Source of the DNA: Streptomyces sp. NRRL F-5123 | GTDB lineage: Bacteria; Actinomycetota; Actinomycetes; Streptomycetales; Streptomycetaceae | NCBI RefSeq assembly: GCF_000721495.1 | Contig: NZ_JOHY01000002.1 | Coordinates: forward strand, 248,001 to 312,000 | Length of the DNA stretch: 64,000 bases | Direction: 5' to 3' | Part shown: piece by piece, positions 17,305-26,301 of the stretch | Layout of the letters: every line of letters starts with the position of its first letter | Numbering within the stretch: the stretch's first letter is position 1 | Program-made: the position numbers and the translations under genes | The notes under the pieces: model-generated | The model's database searches: none | Told to the model about the DNA's origin: nothing | Seen by the model: only the letters and a program-made list of their open reading frames with translations

Positions 17305-18675
17305 ATGACTCAGGGGGCAGGTCAGGGGGCCGAGCCCGGGACCGCGGAAGGCTGGCGTCCCGAGCCCGGATTCGAGCGCGCGGCAGGCTACGAGCACGTG
17401 CTGGGCGGGCGTCCCGCCCCGGCGTACGAGCGCGCCGCCGAACGTGAGCCGGGCCGTGAGCCCGGTCGCGTCCTCGGCCACGAACCGACCCGCGAGCAGG
17501 CCGCGCGGTACGAGCCGTCCGGCGGTTTCGGCCCCGCGCCCGCCGCCTACGGCCCCGCCGCCGGCTTCGAGCACGAGCCCGCCGCCGGCTACGGCCACGA
17601 GTACGCCCCCGGCGGCTACCCGGCGCCCGCCGCCGTACCGGCCGCCCCCGTACCGGCCGCTGTCCCGTCCGCCTCCTTCGACGGCTCGCCGCCCGCGCCC
17701 CCGCAGGCCCCCTCGGTGCCCGCCCCGCACCGGTCGTACGAGCCGACGCAGCGCGACGCCCCGCTGGTCCCCGCCGAGTACACGCCGACCGCCCACGACC
17801 TGCCCGTCATCGCCGACCCCTCGGAGAGCGCCGGCGACCGCCCCGAGCGCCCCGGACCGCTCTACGTCGTCGGCGACGTGCACGGCTATCTGGACGAGCT
17901 GCTCGCCGCGCTCGGCGAGCGCGGCCTGGTCGACGAGTCCGGCCACTGGGCGGCGGGCAACGCCCGGCTGTGGTTCCTCGGCGACTTCACCGACCGCGGG
18001 CCCGACGGCATCGGCGTCATCGAGCTGGTCATGCAGCTGTCCGCCGAGGCCGCCGCGGCCGGCGGCTACTGCCGTGCCCTCATGGGCAACCACGAGCTGC
18101 TGCTGCTCGGCGCGCACCGCTTCGGCGACCAGCCGGTCAACTCCACCGGCGGCACCGCCTCCTTCCTCGCCGCCTGGCGCCTCAACGGCGGCCAGCCCTC
18201 GGACATGGAGCGGCTGGAGGACCGGCATCTGACCTGGATCTCCCGGCTGGACGCCGCCCACCTCACCGACGGCCACCTGCTGGTGCACTCCGACACCACC
18301 GCGTACCTGGAGTACGGCAGCAGCATCGAGGAGATGAACGACGCCGTCACCGGCGTGCTGCAGCGCAACGACGCCGACGAATGCTGGGATCTCTTCCGCA
18401 AGTTCACCAAGCGCTTCGCCTTCCGCGGTGACGGAGGCGCTGAGGCGGCCCGCGAACTGCTCGGCGTCTACGGCGGGCAGCGGGTCGTGCACGGCCACAG
18501 CCCGATCCCGTACCTGCTCGGCGAGGCCGGCGGTGAGGGGCCGCAGGACGGCGAGGAATCCGGGCACCAGGTGAGCGGTCCGATGATCTACGCCGACAGC
18601 CTCGCGGTCGCGATGGACGGCGGCGTGACGATGGACGGCCGGCTGCTGGTCGCGCAACTCCCGCTCGTCGGTTAG
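17305..18675 (+). CDS. Metallophosphoesterase with long Pro/Ala-rich N-terminus
   Basis: A 456-residue protein. Residues 1 to ~185 are low-complexity, rich in Ala, Pro, Glu, Gly and Tyr with Arg-Glu-Pro-Gly-like repeats, and look disordered. The calcineurin-like phosphoesterase domain follows: YVVGDVHGYLDELLAAL (GDxHG near residue 190), FLGDFTDRGPDGI (GDxxDRG), LMGNHELLLL (GNHE), and a late VVHGHSPIPYL (GHxP), so the two-metal site is complete and it should be active on phosphate mono- or diesters. ATG 17305 has GGAGGGG 4-5 bases before it. Monocistronic; the partner or substrate is unknown. The long N-terminus suggests a scaffolded or localised enzyme (inference). Confidence 0.88.
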   Translation: MTQGAGQGAEPGTAEGWRPEPGFERAAGYEHVLGGRPAPAYERAAEREPGREPGRVLGHEPTREQAARYEPSGGFGPAPAAYGPAAGFEHEPAAGYGHEYAPGGYPAPAAVPAAPVPAAVPSASFDGSPPAPPQAPSVPAPHRSYEPTQRDAPLVPAEYTPTAHDLPVIADPSESAGDRPERPGPLYVVGDVHGYLDELLAALGERGLVDESGHWAAGNARLWFLGDFTDRGPDGIGVIELVMQLSAEAAAAGGYCRALMGNHELLLLGAHRFGDQPVNSTGGTASFLAAWRLNGGQPSDMERLEDRHLTWISRLDAAHLTDGHLLVHSDTTAYLEYGSSIEEMNDAVTGVLQRNDADECWDLFRKFTKRFAFRGDGGAEAARELLGVYGGQRVVHGHSPIPYLLGEAGGEGPQDGEESGHQVSGPMIYADSLAVAMDGGVTMDGRLLVAQLPLVG

Positions 18676-19029
18676 TCCGAGGGCCTTCCTCCGGTCCGGG
18701 GCCTGTTCCGCGGAAATTTCCGCAGCCACCGGTCGCGCACTCCAGCGATTCCCCCCGGTCACGCACTGCGGCGATTCCCCCGGGCGTCCGGTTTTCCGCG
18801 CCGGAGCCCCGTTGCCCCTTGCCACCGCTCCCTGCCGCCGCCCGTCGTCCTTGCCGGAACCCGGCCGCGGCAATTTCTTCTTGTTTCGCGGTTGCACCCT
18901 GTCACGCTCTCACCTCGCCGCTCTACCATCGCCTTATCCGTAGGCACACCGCTCTCCGCGCATCCGGTCGGCCGAGCCCGTTCCGTCACCGGAACACCGG
19001 CCTCGCACGGGGAGTCGGAGCATCGGGGG
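18676..19029. other. Intergenic region with small palindromes, no gene seen
   Basis: A 354-base gap. GCGGAAATTTCCGC (18710-18723) and the overlapping TTCCGCGGAA (18706-18715) are perfect palindromes directly after the phosphoesterase gene. GCGATTCCCCC is repeated at 18746 and 18771. The AT-richer stretch around 18925-18945 probably holds the promoter of the next gene. No open frame with plausible coding character is visible. Confidence 0.4.
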
Positions 19030-19923
19030 ATGCACATGACCACCGCTCCACACCTGCTCAACGAAGACCGCCCCGACTTCGAGCACGTACTGGACCGGGC
19101 CCTGCGCATCGTCCTCGACCAGGACGACACCGGGGGCCCCCGAGGTACGGGCCGCACGGTCGGCGGCGCGGCGGGGGCTGACGCCGGCCGGGACGAGGCC
19201 GGAAGTCCGCTCAACGCCGAGCAGTTGCGCACGCTCGCGCTCGCCGCGGCGGACCGGATATGCGCGCGGGCCGCCACCGAGTACGACGACTACCGCGCCC
19301 TGCGCGCCGACGCGCGCGACGCGGTGCGCGAGGCTGCCCGCTCCCGGGAGAGCCGGGCCTTCGGCTACGCGGCGATGGGCGTCGCGGAGGGCGCCGGGTC
19401 GGGCGCCGGGCTGCTCGCCGTGATCGCCGTCCTCACGCCGCTGCTCGCGGGAGCGGCGGCGCTGATCTTCCTGCTCATCGGCTACGCCATGTCCGCGGTG
19501 GACCCGCAGCCGGCCATCGCCTCGCCGCTGCGCACCGCCGGATGGTTCTTCGCGGCGGTCACGGGCGCCTCGGTCCTACTGGGCGCGATAGGGCTGCTGC
19601 TGACGGCGCTGCGGGACGGATCCGGTGCCATCCACGACTCGGCCGAGGGCATGCCGCCCGAGGTGCTCGCGGCGCGCGACGCCTGGCACGAGACGCTGCT
19701 CGCCCGCGGGATGCTGCCCTTCCTCATGGAGGCCCTGAGCGACCCCGCCACCGCCGGTGCCGCGCCCGCCGCCGCGCCGACGCTGCGCCGCACCCCGCGG
19801 CTCGGCTACTCGCGGCCCGATTTCGGCGCCCCGCAGGAGACGCCGCCGCGTACGGCGCCGCGCTTCAGCAGCCCGGATTTCACCAGCCCCGACTTCGGCG
19901 GCCCCGACCACACCCCGGAGTGA
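19030..19923 (+). CDS. Conserved membrane protein of unknown function
   Basis: About 297 residues. The N-terminal ~75 residues are hydrophilic with an HLLNEDRPDFEHVLDRALRIVLDQDD helix, followed by a helical segment ending RESRAFGYAAMGVAEGAGS. Two hydrophobic segments follow (GLLAVIAVLTPLLAGAAALIFLLIGYAMS and TAGWFFAAVTGASVLLGAIGLLLTAL), then a cytoplasmic part with EVLAARDAWHETLLARGMLPFLMEAL and a C-terminal tail repeating SPDF-type motifs. The conserved DAWHETLLARGMLPFL block recurs in Streptomyces hypothetical membrane proteins. Starts ATG 19030 and ATG 19036 are both possible. No function can be assigned. Confidence 0.75.
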   Translation: MHMTTAPHLLNEDRPDFEHVLDRALRIVLDQDDTGGPRGTGRTVGGAAGADAGRDEAGSPLNAEQLRTLALAAADRICARAATEYDDYRALRADARDAVREAARSRESRAFGYAAMGVAEGAGSGAGLLAVIAVLTPLLAGAAALIFLLIGYAMSAVDPQPAIASPLRTAGWFFAAVTGASVLLGAIGLLLTALRDGSGAIHDSAEGMPPEVLAARDAWHETLLARGMLPFLMEALSDPATAGAAPAAAPTLRRTPRLGYSRPDFGAPQETPPRTAPRFSSPDFTSPDFGGPDHTPE

Positions 19924-20053
19924 GCCGCCCCGCCCCGCGGTGATCCCCCGGCCCCGGGCACCCGGTTGGCCCGCCCCGGCTCGCGGGTGCCGCCGGGCGG
20001 CGTTTGACTCGTCCCGTACCTGATCAGGCGGGTAGGTCAGACGGGAGAAGTCC

Positions 20054-20413
20054 ATGCGCGTCCGCCGTACGCTCGCCGCCCTGTGCGCGATCGCCCCGCT
20101 GGTGTGGGCGGCCAGCGGCTGCTCCGACTCGTCCGGCGGTCAGGTCATCGGCACACGCGGCCTGACCTTCCGGCAGTCCGTCCAGGACCCGGTGCACGAC
20201 AAGTGCCACGCGTTCGCGCCGAAGGGCGTGGACCGGGTCAGCAACAACACCGGCATCGACATCGTCCTGCACAAGGGCCTCAACTGCACGGACCCGCCCG
20301 GCCGCCCCAGCTCCTACCTGGCCACGTCGCTGTCCGCCACCACTGTCCTGGAACTGGGCCTGTGGCGCAGCTTCTCCACCGTCGGCTGGCCGCCCCCCGT
20401 ACCCGCCGCCTGA
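20054..20413 (+). CDS. Small putative lipoprotein
   Basis: A 119-residue protein with a clear lipoprotein signal: MRVRRTLAALCAIAPLVWAASGC, where A-S-G-C fits the lipobox and Cys23 would be lipidated. The mature part is small (VSNNTGIDIVLHKGLNCTDPPG, then SSYLATSLSATTVLELGLW) with two further Cys and no known domain. ATG 20054 has GGGAGAAG 4-5 bases upstream. Location would be the outer face of the membrane. Convergent with thiC, separated by a strong palindrome. Function unknown. Confidence 0.75.
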   Translation: MRVRRTLAALCAIAPLVWAASGCSDSSGGQVIGTRGLTFRQSVQDPVHDKCHAFAPKGVDRVSNNTGIDIVLHKGLNCTDPPGRPSSYLATSLSATTVLELGLWRSFSTVGWPPPVPAA

Positions 20414-20415
20414 CA

Positions 20416-20459
20416 GGCGTGGGGGCGTGCGGTCCCGCGGGACCGCACGCCCCCACGCC
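20416..20459. terminator. Bidirectional terminator between lipoprotein gene and thiC
   Basis: A perfect 44-base palindrome with 22-base arms (GGCGTGGGGGCGTGCGGTCC... and its complement) centred at 20437/20438. It starts within a few bases of the lipoprotein stop and ends 8 bases before the thiC stop, so it can end both convergent transcripts. Confidence 0.85.
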
Positions 20460-20466
20460 CTTCGCC

Positions 20467-22374
<1,908 letters not shown>

Positions 22375-22551
22375 GTGCAAAAGGCAGCCCCCACGGTAGC
22401 GGCCGCCTCCGCCGCCGTACCAGGGGGTCTCACGCCACCCCGGCAAACCCCCGTCCCCGGGACGCGTCCCCGGCACGCGACCGCCGCCGGTGGCAGGGCC
22501 ACCGGCGGCGGGAGGGGCGAACGGGAGGGGCGGGGGACGGCGCGGGCGCCG

Positions 22552-22764
22552 TCACCAGTCGCGCTTGGACGACCCGCCGGACGTGAAACGCTTGACGACC
22601 AGCACCAGAGCGCCCACGAGGATCACGAACACGATCACCTTGAACAGCAGCCCGATGACGAAACTCACCAGGGCCGCGACGAGGGAGCCGAAGATCACCA
22701 GCGCGATGACCGGGACCGCGACCCACTTGACCCACCACGGCAGGCCCTTCAGCAGCTTGTCCAT
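22552..22764 (-). CDS. DUF5326 family small membrane protein
   Basis: A 70-residue protein, MDKLLKGLPWWVKWVAVPVIALVIFGSLVAALVSF..., consisting of two adjacent hydrophobic segments and a basic tail (KRFTSGGSSKRDW). I recognise it as the actinobacterial DUF5326 type. ATG 22764 has AGGAGAG upstream. It lies between the cupin gene and the thiC riboswitch on the same strand. Function unknown. Confidence 0.75.
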   Translation of the reverse strand: MDKLLKGLPWWVKWVAVPVIALVIFGSLVAALVSFVIGLLFKVIVFVILVGALVLVVKRFTSGGSSKRDW

Positions 22765-22897
22765 GACGCCTTGACTCTCCTTCGTCCCCTCTTCGGGTCC
22801 GGTCCTTCCGGCAGCTCATCCGCCGGTACTTCGACTGTAGGGCCACTGCCGCCCGCCGTGGGGCCCCGGGAGACCGGATCCGACCCTGACTGCACCC

Positions 22898-23215
22898 TTA
22901 GGGCTCGGGCGGGGAGAAGACCACCATGACCCTGAGGTCCTCGGTGATGTGGTGGAAGCGGTGCGGGGTTCCGGCCGGCACGAAGGCGACGCTGCCGCGC
23001 GCGACGGTCGTGGTCTCGTCACCCACCGTGAGCGCCGCGCGCCCGCTCACGACGAGGTAGATCTCGTCCTGGGCGTGCGGCGCCTGCGGATCGGTCTCAC
23101 CGGCGCGCAGCGCGTACAGCCCGGCGGACATCGTACGCTCCTTGAGAAAGCGCAGGTAAGCGCCCTGGTTCGCGGCCCGCTCCGCGTCCAGGTCGTCCAG
23201 CCGGAACACCTTCAT
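22898..23215 (-). CDS. Cupin domain protein
   Basis: A 105-residue single-domain cupin. Motif 1 is spread over LYALRAGETDPQAPHAQDEIYLVVSGRAAL and motif 2 is GSVAFVPAGTPHRFHHI; the His/Glu set (HAQDEI, HRFHH) could hold a metal. ATG 23215 is chosen because AGGAG lies 6 bases upstream; GTG 23221 is the alternative. The substrate is unknown; small cupins of this type act as dioxygenases, isomerases or ligand binders. Divergent from the holin-like gene. Confidence 0.83.
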   Translation of the reverse strand: MKVFRLDDLDAERAANQGAYLRFLKERTMSAGLYALRAGETDPQAPHAQDEIYLVVSGRAALTVGDETTTVARGSVAFVPAGTPHRFHHITEDLRVMVVFSPPEP

Positions 23216-23293
23216 CGCCACTCCTCCGCTGCGGTCGGGCTACGGTTTCGCTCAGTCTCTTGCCCTGCCGATTGAGTCTGCGACGATCACACC

Positions 23294-23671
23294 ATGAAGA
23301 ATTTCATCGTCAAAACGCTGGCGAACGCCGCAGCGCTCGGCGTCGCCACCTGGGTGATCGAGGACATCACCCTGACGGGCGACTCGAACGCCCGCAAGGC
23401 CCTCAGCCTGATATTGGTCGCCCTCGTCTTCGGCGTCGTGAACTGGCTGGTCAAGCCGGTCGTCAAGGTGCTGTCCTTCCCGCTGTTCATCCTCTCGCTG
23501 GGGCTGATCACGCTGGTCGTGAACGCCCTGATGCTGCTGCTGACGTCGTGGGTCGCGGGCAAGCTGGACCTGGACTTCCATGTGCACGGCTTCTGGACGG
23601 CGATCGTCGGCGGCCTGATCGTCAGCATCGTGTCCTGGGCCCTGCACGTCGTCCTCCCGGACGACGAGTGA
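23294..23671 (+). CDS. Phage-holin-like four-helix membrane protein
   Basis: A 125-residue protein with four hydrophobic segments (ANAAALGVATWVIEDITL, LSLILVALVFGVVNWLVKPVV, FPLFILSLGLITLVVNALMLLLTSWV, FWTAIVGGLIVSIVSWALHVVL). This is the PF04020-type family, named after a mycobacteriophage D29 protein but widespread as a chromosomal membrane protein. No phage genes are near. The stop codon overlaps the GTG of the next gene (GTGA), so the two are translationally coupled. Role unknown. Confidence 0.82.
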   Translation: MKNFIVKTLANAAALGVATWVIEDITLTGDSNARKALSLILVALVFGVVNWLVKPVVKVLSFPLFILSLGLITLVVNALMLLLTSWVAGKLDLDFHVHGFWTAIVGGLIVSIVSWALHVVLPDDE

Positions 23672-24879
23672 CGCCCGAGTCGGGGGGCACCAACTTTTCG
23701 GACTTCTCGGGGCACGGCGACCCCGTGGAGCACGGAGCTCTCGGAGCTCTCGCCGGGGCGGGGGACAGCACCCGCAGCGTGCACGCGGGGCGACCGCCGG
23801 CCACGGCGTACGAGCCGTCGCTGCCCGGGCCGGTCTTCGTGTCGCACTACCACCTGCCCGGTGAGGCCACCGGGCCGTACGTCTACGGGCGCGACGACAA
23901 CCCGACCTGGGAGCGGCTGGAGGCGGCGATCTCCGAGCTGGAGGCGCCGGGCGACCCGGAGGTCGGCACCGCGGTCTTCGCCTCGGGTATGGCGGCCGTC
24001 GCCGCGGTGCTGCTGTCGCAGGTCAAGGCCGGGCAGACGGTTCTGCTGCCGTCCGACAGCTACCAGACGACGCGCGCGCTGCGCGAGCGCCTGGAGTCGT
24101 ACGGGGTCGCGGTCCGGCTGGCACCGACCGCGGGCGACGCGCAGCTGGCGGCGCTGGACGGGGTGTCGCTGGTGTGGCTGGAGACGCCGTCCAACCCGGG
24201 GCTCGACGTGTGCGACATCCGCCGCCTCGCCGACGCTGCGCACGCCGCCGGCGCGCTGGTCGCCGTCGACAACACGCTGGCCACGCCGCTGGGGCAGCGG
24301 CCGCTCTCGCTCGGCGCCGACTTCTCGGTGGCCAGCGGCACCAAGGCGCTCAGCGGCCACGGCGACCTGCTGCTGGGGTACGTCAGCACGCGCGACGCCG
24401 GCCTGGCGGCGAGCGTGCGCTTCTGGCGCAAGACGGTCGGCGCCATCCCCGGGCCGATGGAGGCCTGGCTCGCGCACCGCTCGATCGCGACGTTCGCGCT
24501 GCGCGTGGACAAGCAGTCCGCGAACGCCCTGGCTCTTGCCACGGCTTTGCTCAAACGCCCCGAAGTGATGAATCTGCGGCACCCGGCGTTGCCGGCCGAC
24601 CCCTCGCACGAGGTCGCCGCGCGGCAGATGCGCCGCTTCGGCAGCGTGGTGTCCTTCACGCTGCCCGACCAGGCGCACGCCGAACGCTTCCTGGCGAGCT
24701 TGCGGATGACGTCGGAGGCCACGAGCTTCGGCAGCATCCAGAGCACCGCCGAGCGCCGCGCGCGCTGGGGCGGCGACGCGGTGCCGCCCGGCTTCGTCCG
24801 CTTCTCCGTCGGGATCGAGGACGCCGAGGACATCGTGGCCGACGTGCTGCGCGCGCTGGACGAGGCGGCAGCCGCCTGA
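23668..24879 (+). CDS. Cystathionine gamma-lyase/synthase-like PLP enzyme
   Basis: About 403 residues of the Cys/Met metabolism PLP family (MetB/CTH type). Seen are the N-terminal DSTRSVHAGRPP, YGRDDNPTWERLE, the cofactor-binding VAFASGMAAV-like VFASGMAAVAAV, VSLVWLETPSNPGLDVCDI, LVAVDNTLATPLGQRPL and the Schiff-base Lys in SVASGTKALSGHGDLLLGYV. It should act on cystathionine, cysteine or homocysteine substrates in the cytoplasm. GTG 23668 is chosen: it overlaps the previous stop in a GTGA and gives a length normal for the family after a ~30-residue Ser/Gly-rich leader. No met or cys genes are nearby, so the exact reaction is open. Confidence 0.88.
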   Translation: MTPESGGTNFSDFSGHGDPVEHGALGALAGAGDSTRSVHAGRPPATAYEPSLPGPVFVSHYHLPGEATGPYVYGRDDNPTWERLEAAISELEAPGDPEVGTAVFASGMAAVAAVLLSQVKAGQTVLLPSDSYQTTRALRERLESYGVAVRLAPTAGDAQLAALDGVSLVWLETPSNPGLDVCDIRRLADAAHAAGALVAVDNTLATPLGQRPLSLGADFSVASGTKALSGHGDLLLGYVSTRDAGLAASVRFWRKTVGAIPGPMEAWLAHRSIATFALRVDKQSANALALATALLKRPEVMNLRHPALPADPSHEVAARQMRRFGSVVSFTLPDQAHAERFLASLRMTSEATSFGSIQSTAERRARWGGDAVPPGFVRFSVGIEDAEDIVADVLRALDEAAAA

Positions 24880-25005
24880 CGGTCCTGCCGCCGCCGTCAC
24901 GTGCGGCGACGGAGTCGGCCGGGCGCGGTCACCGGGCGCGCACGGCCGGCCCCGCGCTCCATTTCCCTGCGGTGTGCACGTTTGCCCCGCTTCCGGCCGC
25001 GGCAG

Positions 25006-25527
25006 ATGACTGGCATGCCTCCGGATACGCACCCCAGCCCCAGTCCCGCCGCCACCCGCCCGGTGGTCAAACGCACCGCCCGTGCCCTGCTACTGGACGG
25101 CGACCGGCTCGTTCTGATCAAGCGCACCAAGCCCGGCATCGCGCCCTACTGGGTCACCCCCGGCGGCGGCGTGGAGGACGACGACGCGAGCGTCGTCGCC
25201 GCCCTGCACCGCGAGGTCGACGAGGAGCTGGGCGCGAAGGTCACCGACGTGGTGCCGGCCTTCGTCGACACCGTCGAGCACATCGCCGAGGACGGCTCGC
25301 ACGGCGTGAAGGTGCAGTTCTTCTTCGCCTGCCGCCTGGAGTCGATGGACCTGGCGCTGCGGCACGGCCCGGAGGTGGACGATCCGTGCGGGGAGTACGA
25401 GGTGGTGCGGGTGCCGTTCAGCCGGCTGGGCATCGCCTCGGTCGACATCGTGCCGCTGACGCTGCGGCACTACCTGGACGCGAACATCGAGGGCGTGCTC
25501 GGTCTGCTCGGCCCCGAACTGGGCTGA
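25006..25527 (+). CDS. NUDIX hydrolase
   Basis: About 173 residues. The Nudix box region is TPGGGVEDDDASVVAALHREVDEELG; the catalytic REVDEELG core is intact while the first Glu of the consensus GX5EX7REUXEEXGU is replaced by Ala. The protein should hydrolyse a nucleoside diphosphate linked to another moiety, using Mg2+. ATG 25006 and ATG 25015 are both possible; neither has a strong ribosome site. It is followed by a perfect palindrome that may end its transcript or belong to the next gene's promoter. Substrate unknown. Confidence 0.85.
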   Translation: MTGMPPDTHPSPSPAATRPVVKRTARALLLDGDRLVLIKRTKPGIAPYWVTPGGGVEDDDASVVAALHREVDEELGAKVTDVVPAFVDTVEHIAEDGSHGVKVQFFFACRLESMDLALRHGPEVDDPCGEYEVVRVPFSRLGIASVDIVPLTLRHYLDANIEGVLGLLGPELG

Positions 25528-25585
25528 GCGAACCGCCTCTCGCCGCACCGGGCCCGCCGCTTCGGGGAGAGGCCGCACCGCGGCG

Positions 25586-25624
25586 AATAGGTCCGCTACG
25601 GGACGATCCCGTAGCGGACCTATT
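25586..25624. promoter_or_regulatory. 39-bp perfect palindrome upstream of the MarR gene
   Basis: Two 18-base arms (AATAGGTCCGCTACGGGA, 25586-25603, and its complement at 25607-25624) flank a CGA centre. TTTT overlaps its right end, and TACGCT (25628-25633), a fitting -10 box, lies just beyond, nine bases before ATG 25642. It can be a MarR operator placed on its own promoter, an intrinsic terminator for the NUDIX gene, or both. The core TAGGTCCG recurs at 26220 upstream of the efflux gene, which favours an operator. Confidence 0.65.
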
Positions 25625-25641
25625 TTGCTACGCTCGACGGC

Positions 25642-26154
25642 ATGACCGCACAAGCTCCCGCCGCCGCGCCGCCGGGAGGCGCGCTCGGCGCCACCACCGA
25701 CGTCTCCTACCTGCTCCAGCACACCGCCCACGTGCTGACCACGCGGATGACCGCCGCTCTCGCCGGGATCGGCATGTCGCCGCGCGAGCACTGCGTCCTC
25801 GCGCACGCCGCCCAGCAGGACCGCACCCAGGCGCAGCTCGCCGAGCTGTCCGACCTGGACAAGACGACGATGGTCGTCACCGTCGACCACCTGGAGAAGG
25901 CCGGGCTCGCCGAGCGCGTCCCGTCGCCGTCCGACCGCCGGGCGCGGATCATCCGGGTCACGGAAACCGGCGCCGAGGTGGTGCGCAAGGGGCAGGCGAT
26001 CGTCGACCGGGTGCACCAGGAGGTGCTGGACGTCCTCCCGGAGCCCCAGCGCGCCGTCTTCGTCGCGGCGCTGAGCGGGCTGGCGACCGGGCTGCTCGCG
26101 GAGCCCGTCGACTGCCCCGAGGTGGTGCGCCGACCGCGACAGTCCCGCAAGTAG
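25642..26154 (+). CDS. MarR family transcriptional regulator
   Basis: A 170-residue winged-helix repressor. The recognition region is RTQAQLAELSDLDKTTMVVTVDHLEKAGLAERVPSPSDRRARIIRVTETG with the DRR wing typical of MarR. It is immediately followed by a DHA2-type efflux gene in the same direction, the standard arrangement in which the regulator represses its own promoter and the pump until a toxic ligand binds. A long palindrome lies over its promoter. ATG 25642 is only nine bases after the putative -10, so the mRNA may be nearly leaderless. Confidence 0.9.
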   Translation: MTAQAPAAAPPGGALGATTDVSYLLQHTAHVLTTRMTAALAGIGMSPREHCVLAHAAQQDRTQAQLAELSDLDKTTMVVTVDHLEKAGLAERVPSPSDRRARIIRVTETGAEVVRKGQAIVDRVHQEVLDVLPEPQRAVFVAALSGLATGLLAEPVDCPEVVRRPRQSRK

Positions 26155-26219
26155 CCGCCGGTACGGGCCGGTTGCCGGTGAAGCGACAGGACGCCGGGCT
26201 GCCCGACAGTCGGCGCAGT

Positions 26220-26273
26220 CTAGGTCCGTAAAAGATAGTCCCCAACAAAACCTTCTGCTACGGTCGATCCTGG
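26220..26273 (+). promoter_or_regulatory. Putative MFS promoter with half-operator
   Basis: TAGGTCCG occurs at 26221-26228 (exact match to the palindrome upstream of the MarR gene) in an AT-richer stretch. TTCTGCTACGGTCGA (26253-26267) parallels TTTTGCTACGCTCGA at the MarR promoter; TACGGT and TACGCT fit -10 boxes. This suggests co-regulation of both genes by the MarR protein (inference). Confidence 0.5.
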
Positions 26274-26301
26274 CATTCCCACCGCGCCAGGAGGCGACCC
26301 C

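Noticed and set aside
23294..23671. Prophage remnant suggested by the holin-like protein
   Set aside because: The family is a common chromosomal membrane protein and no other phage gene is present.
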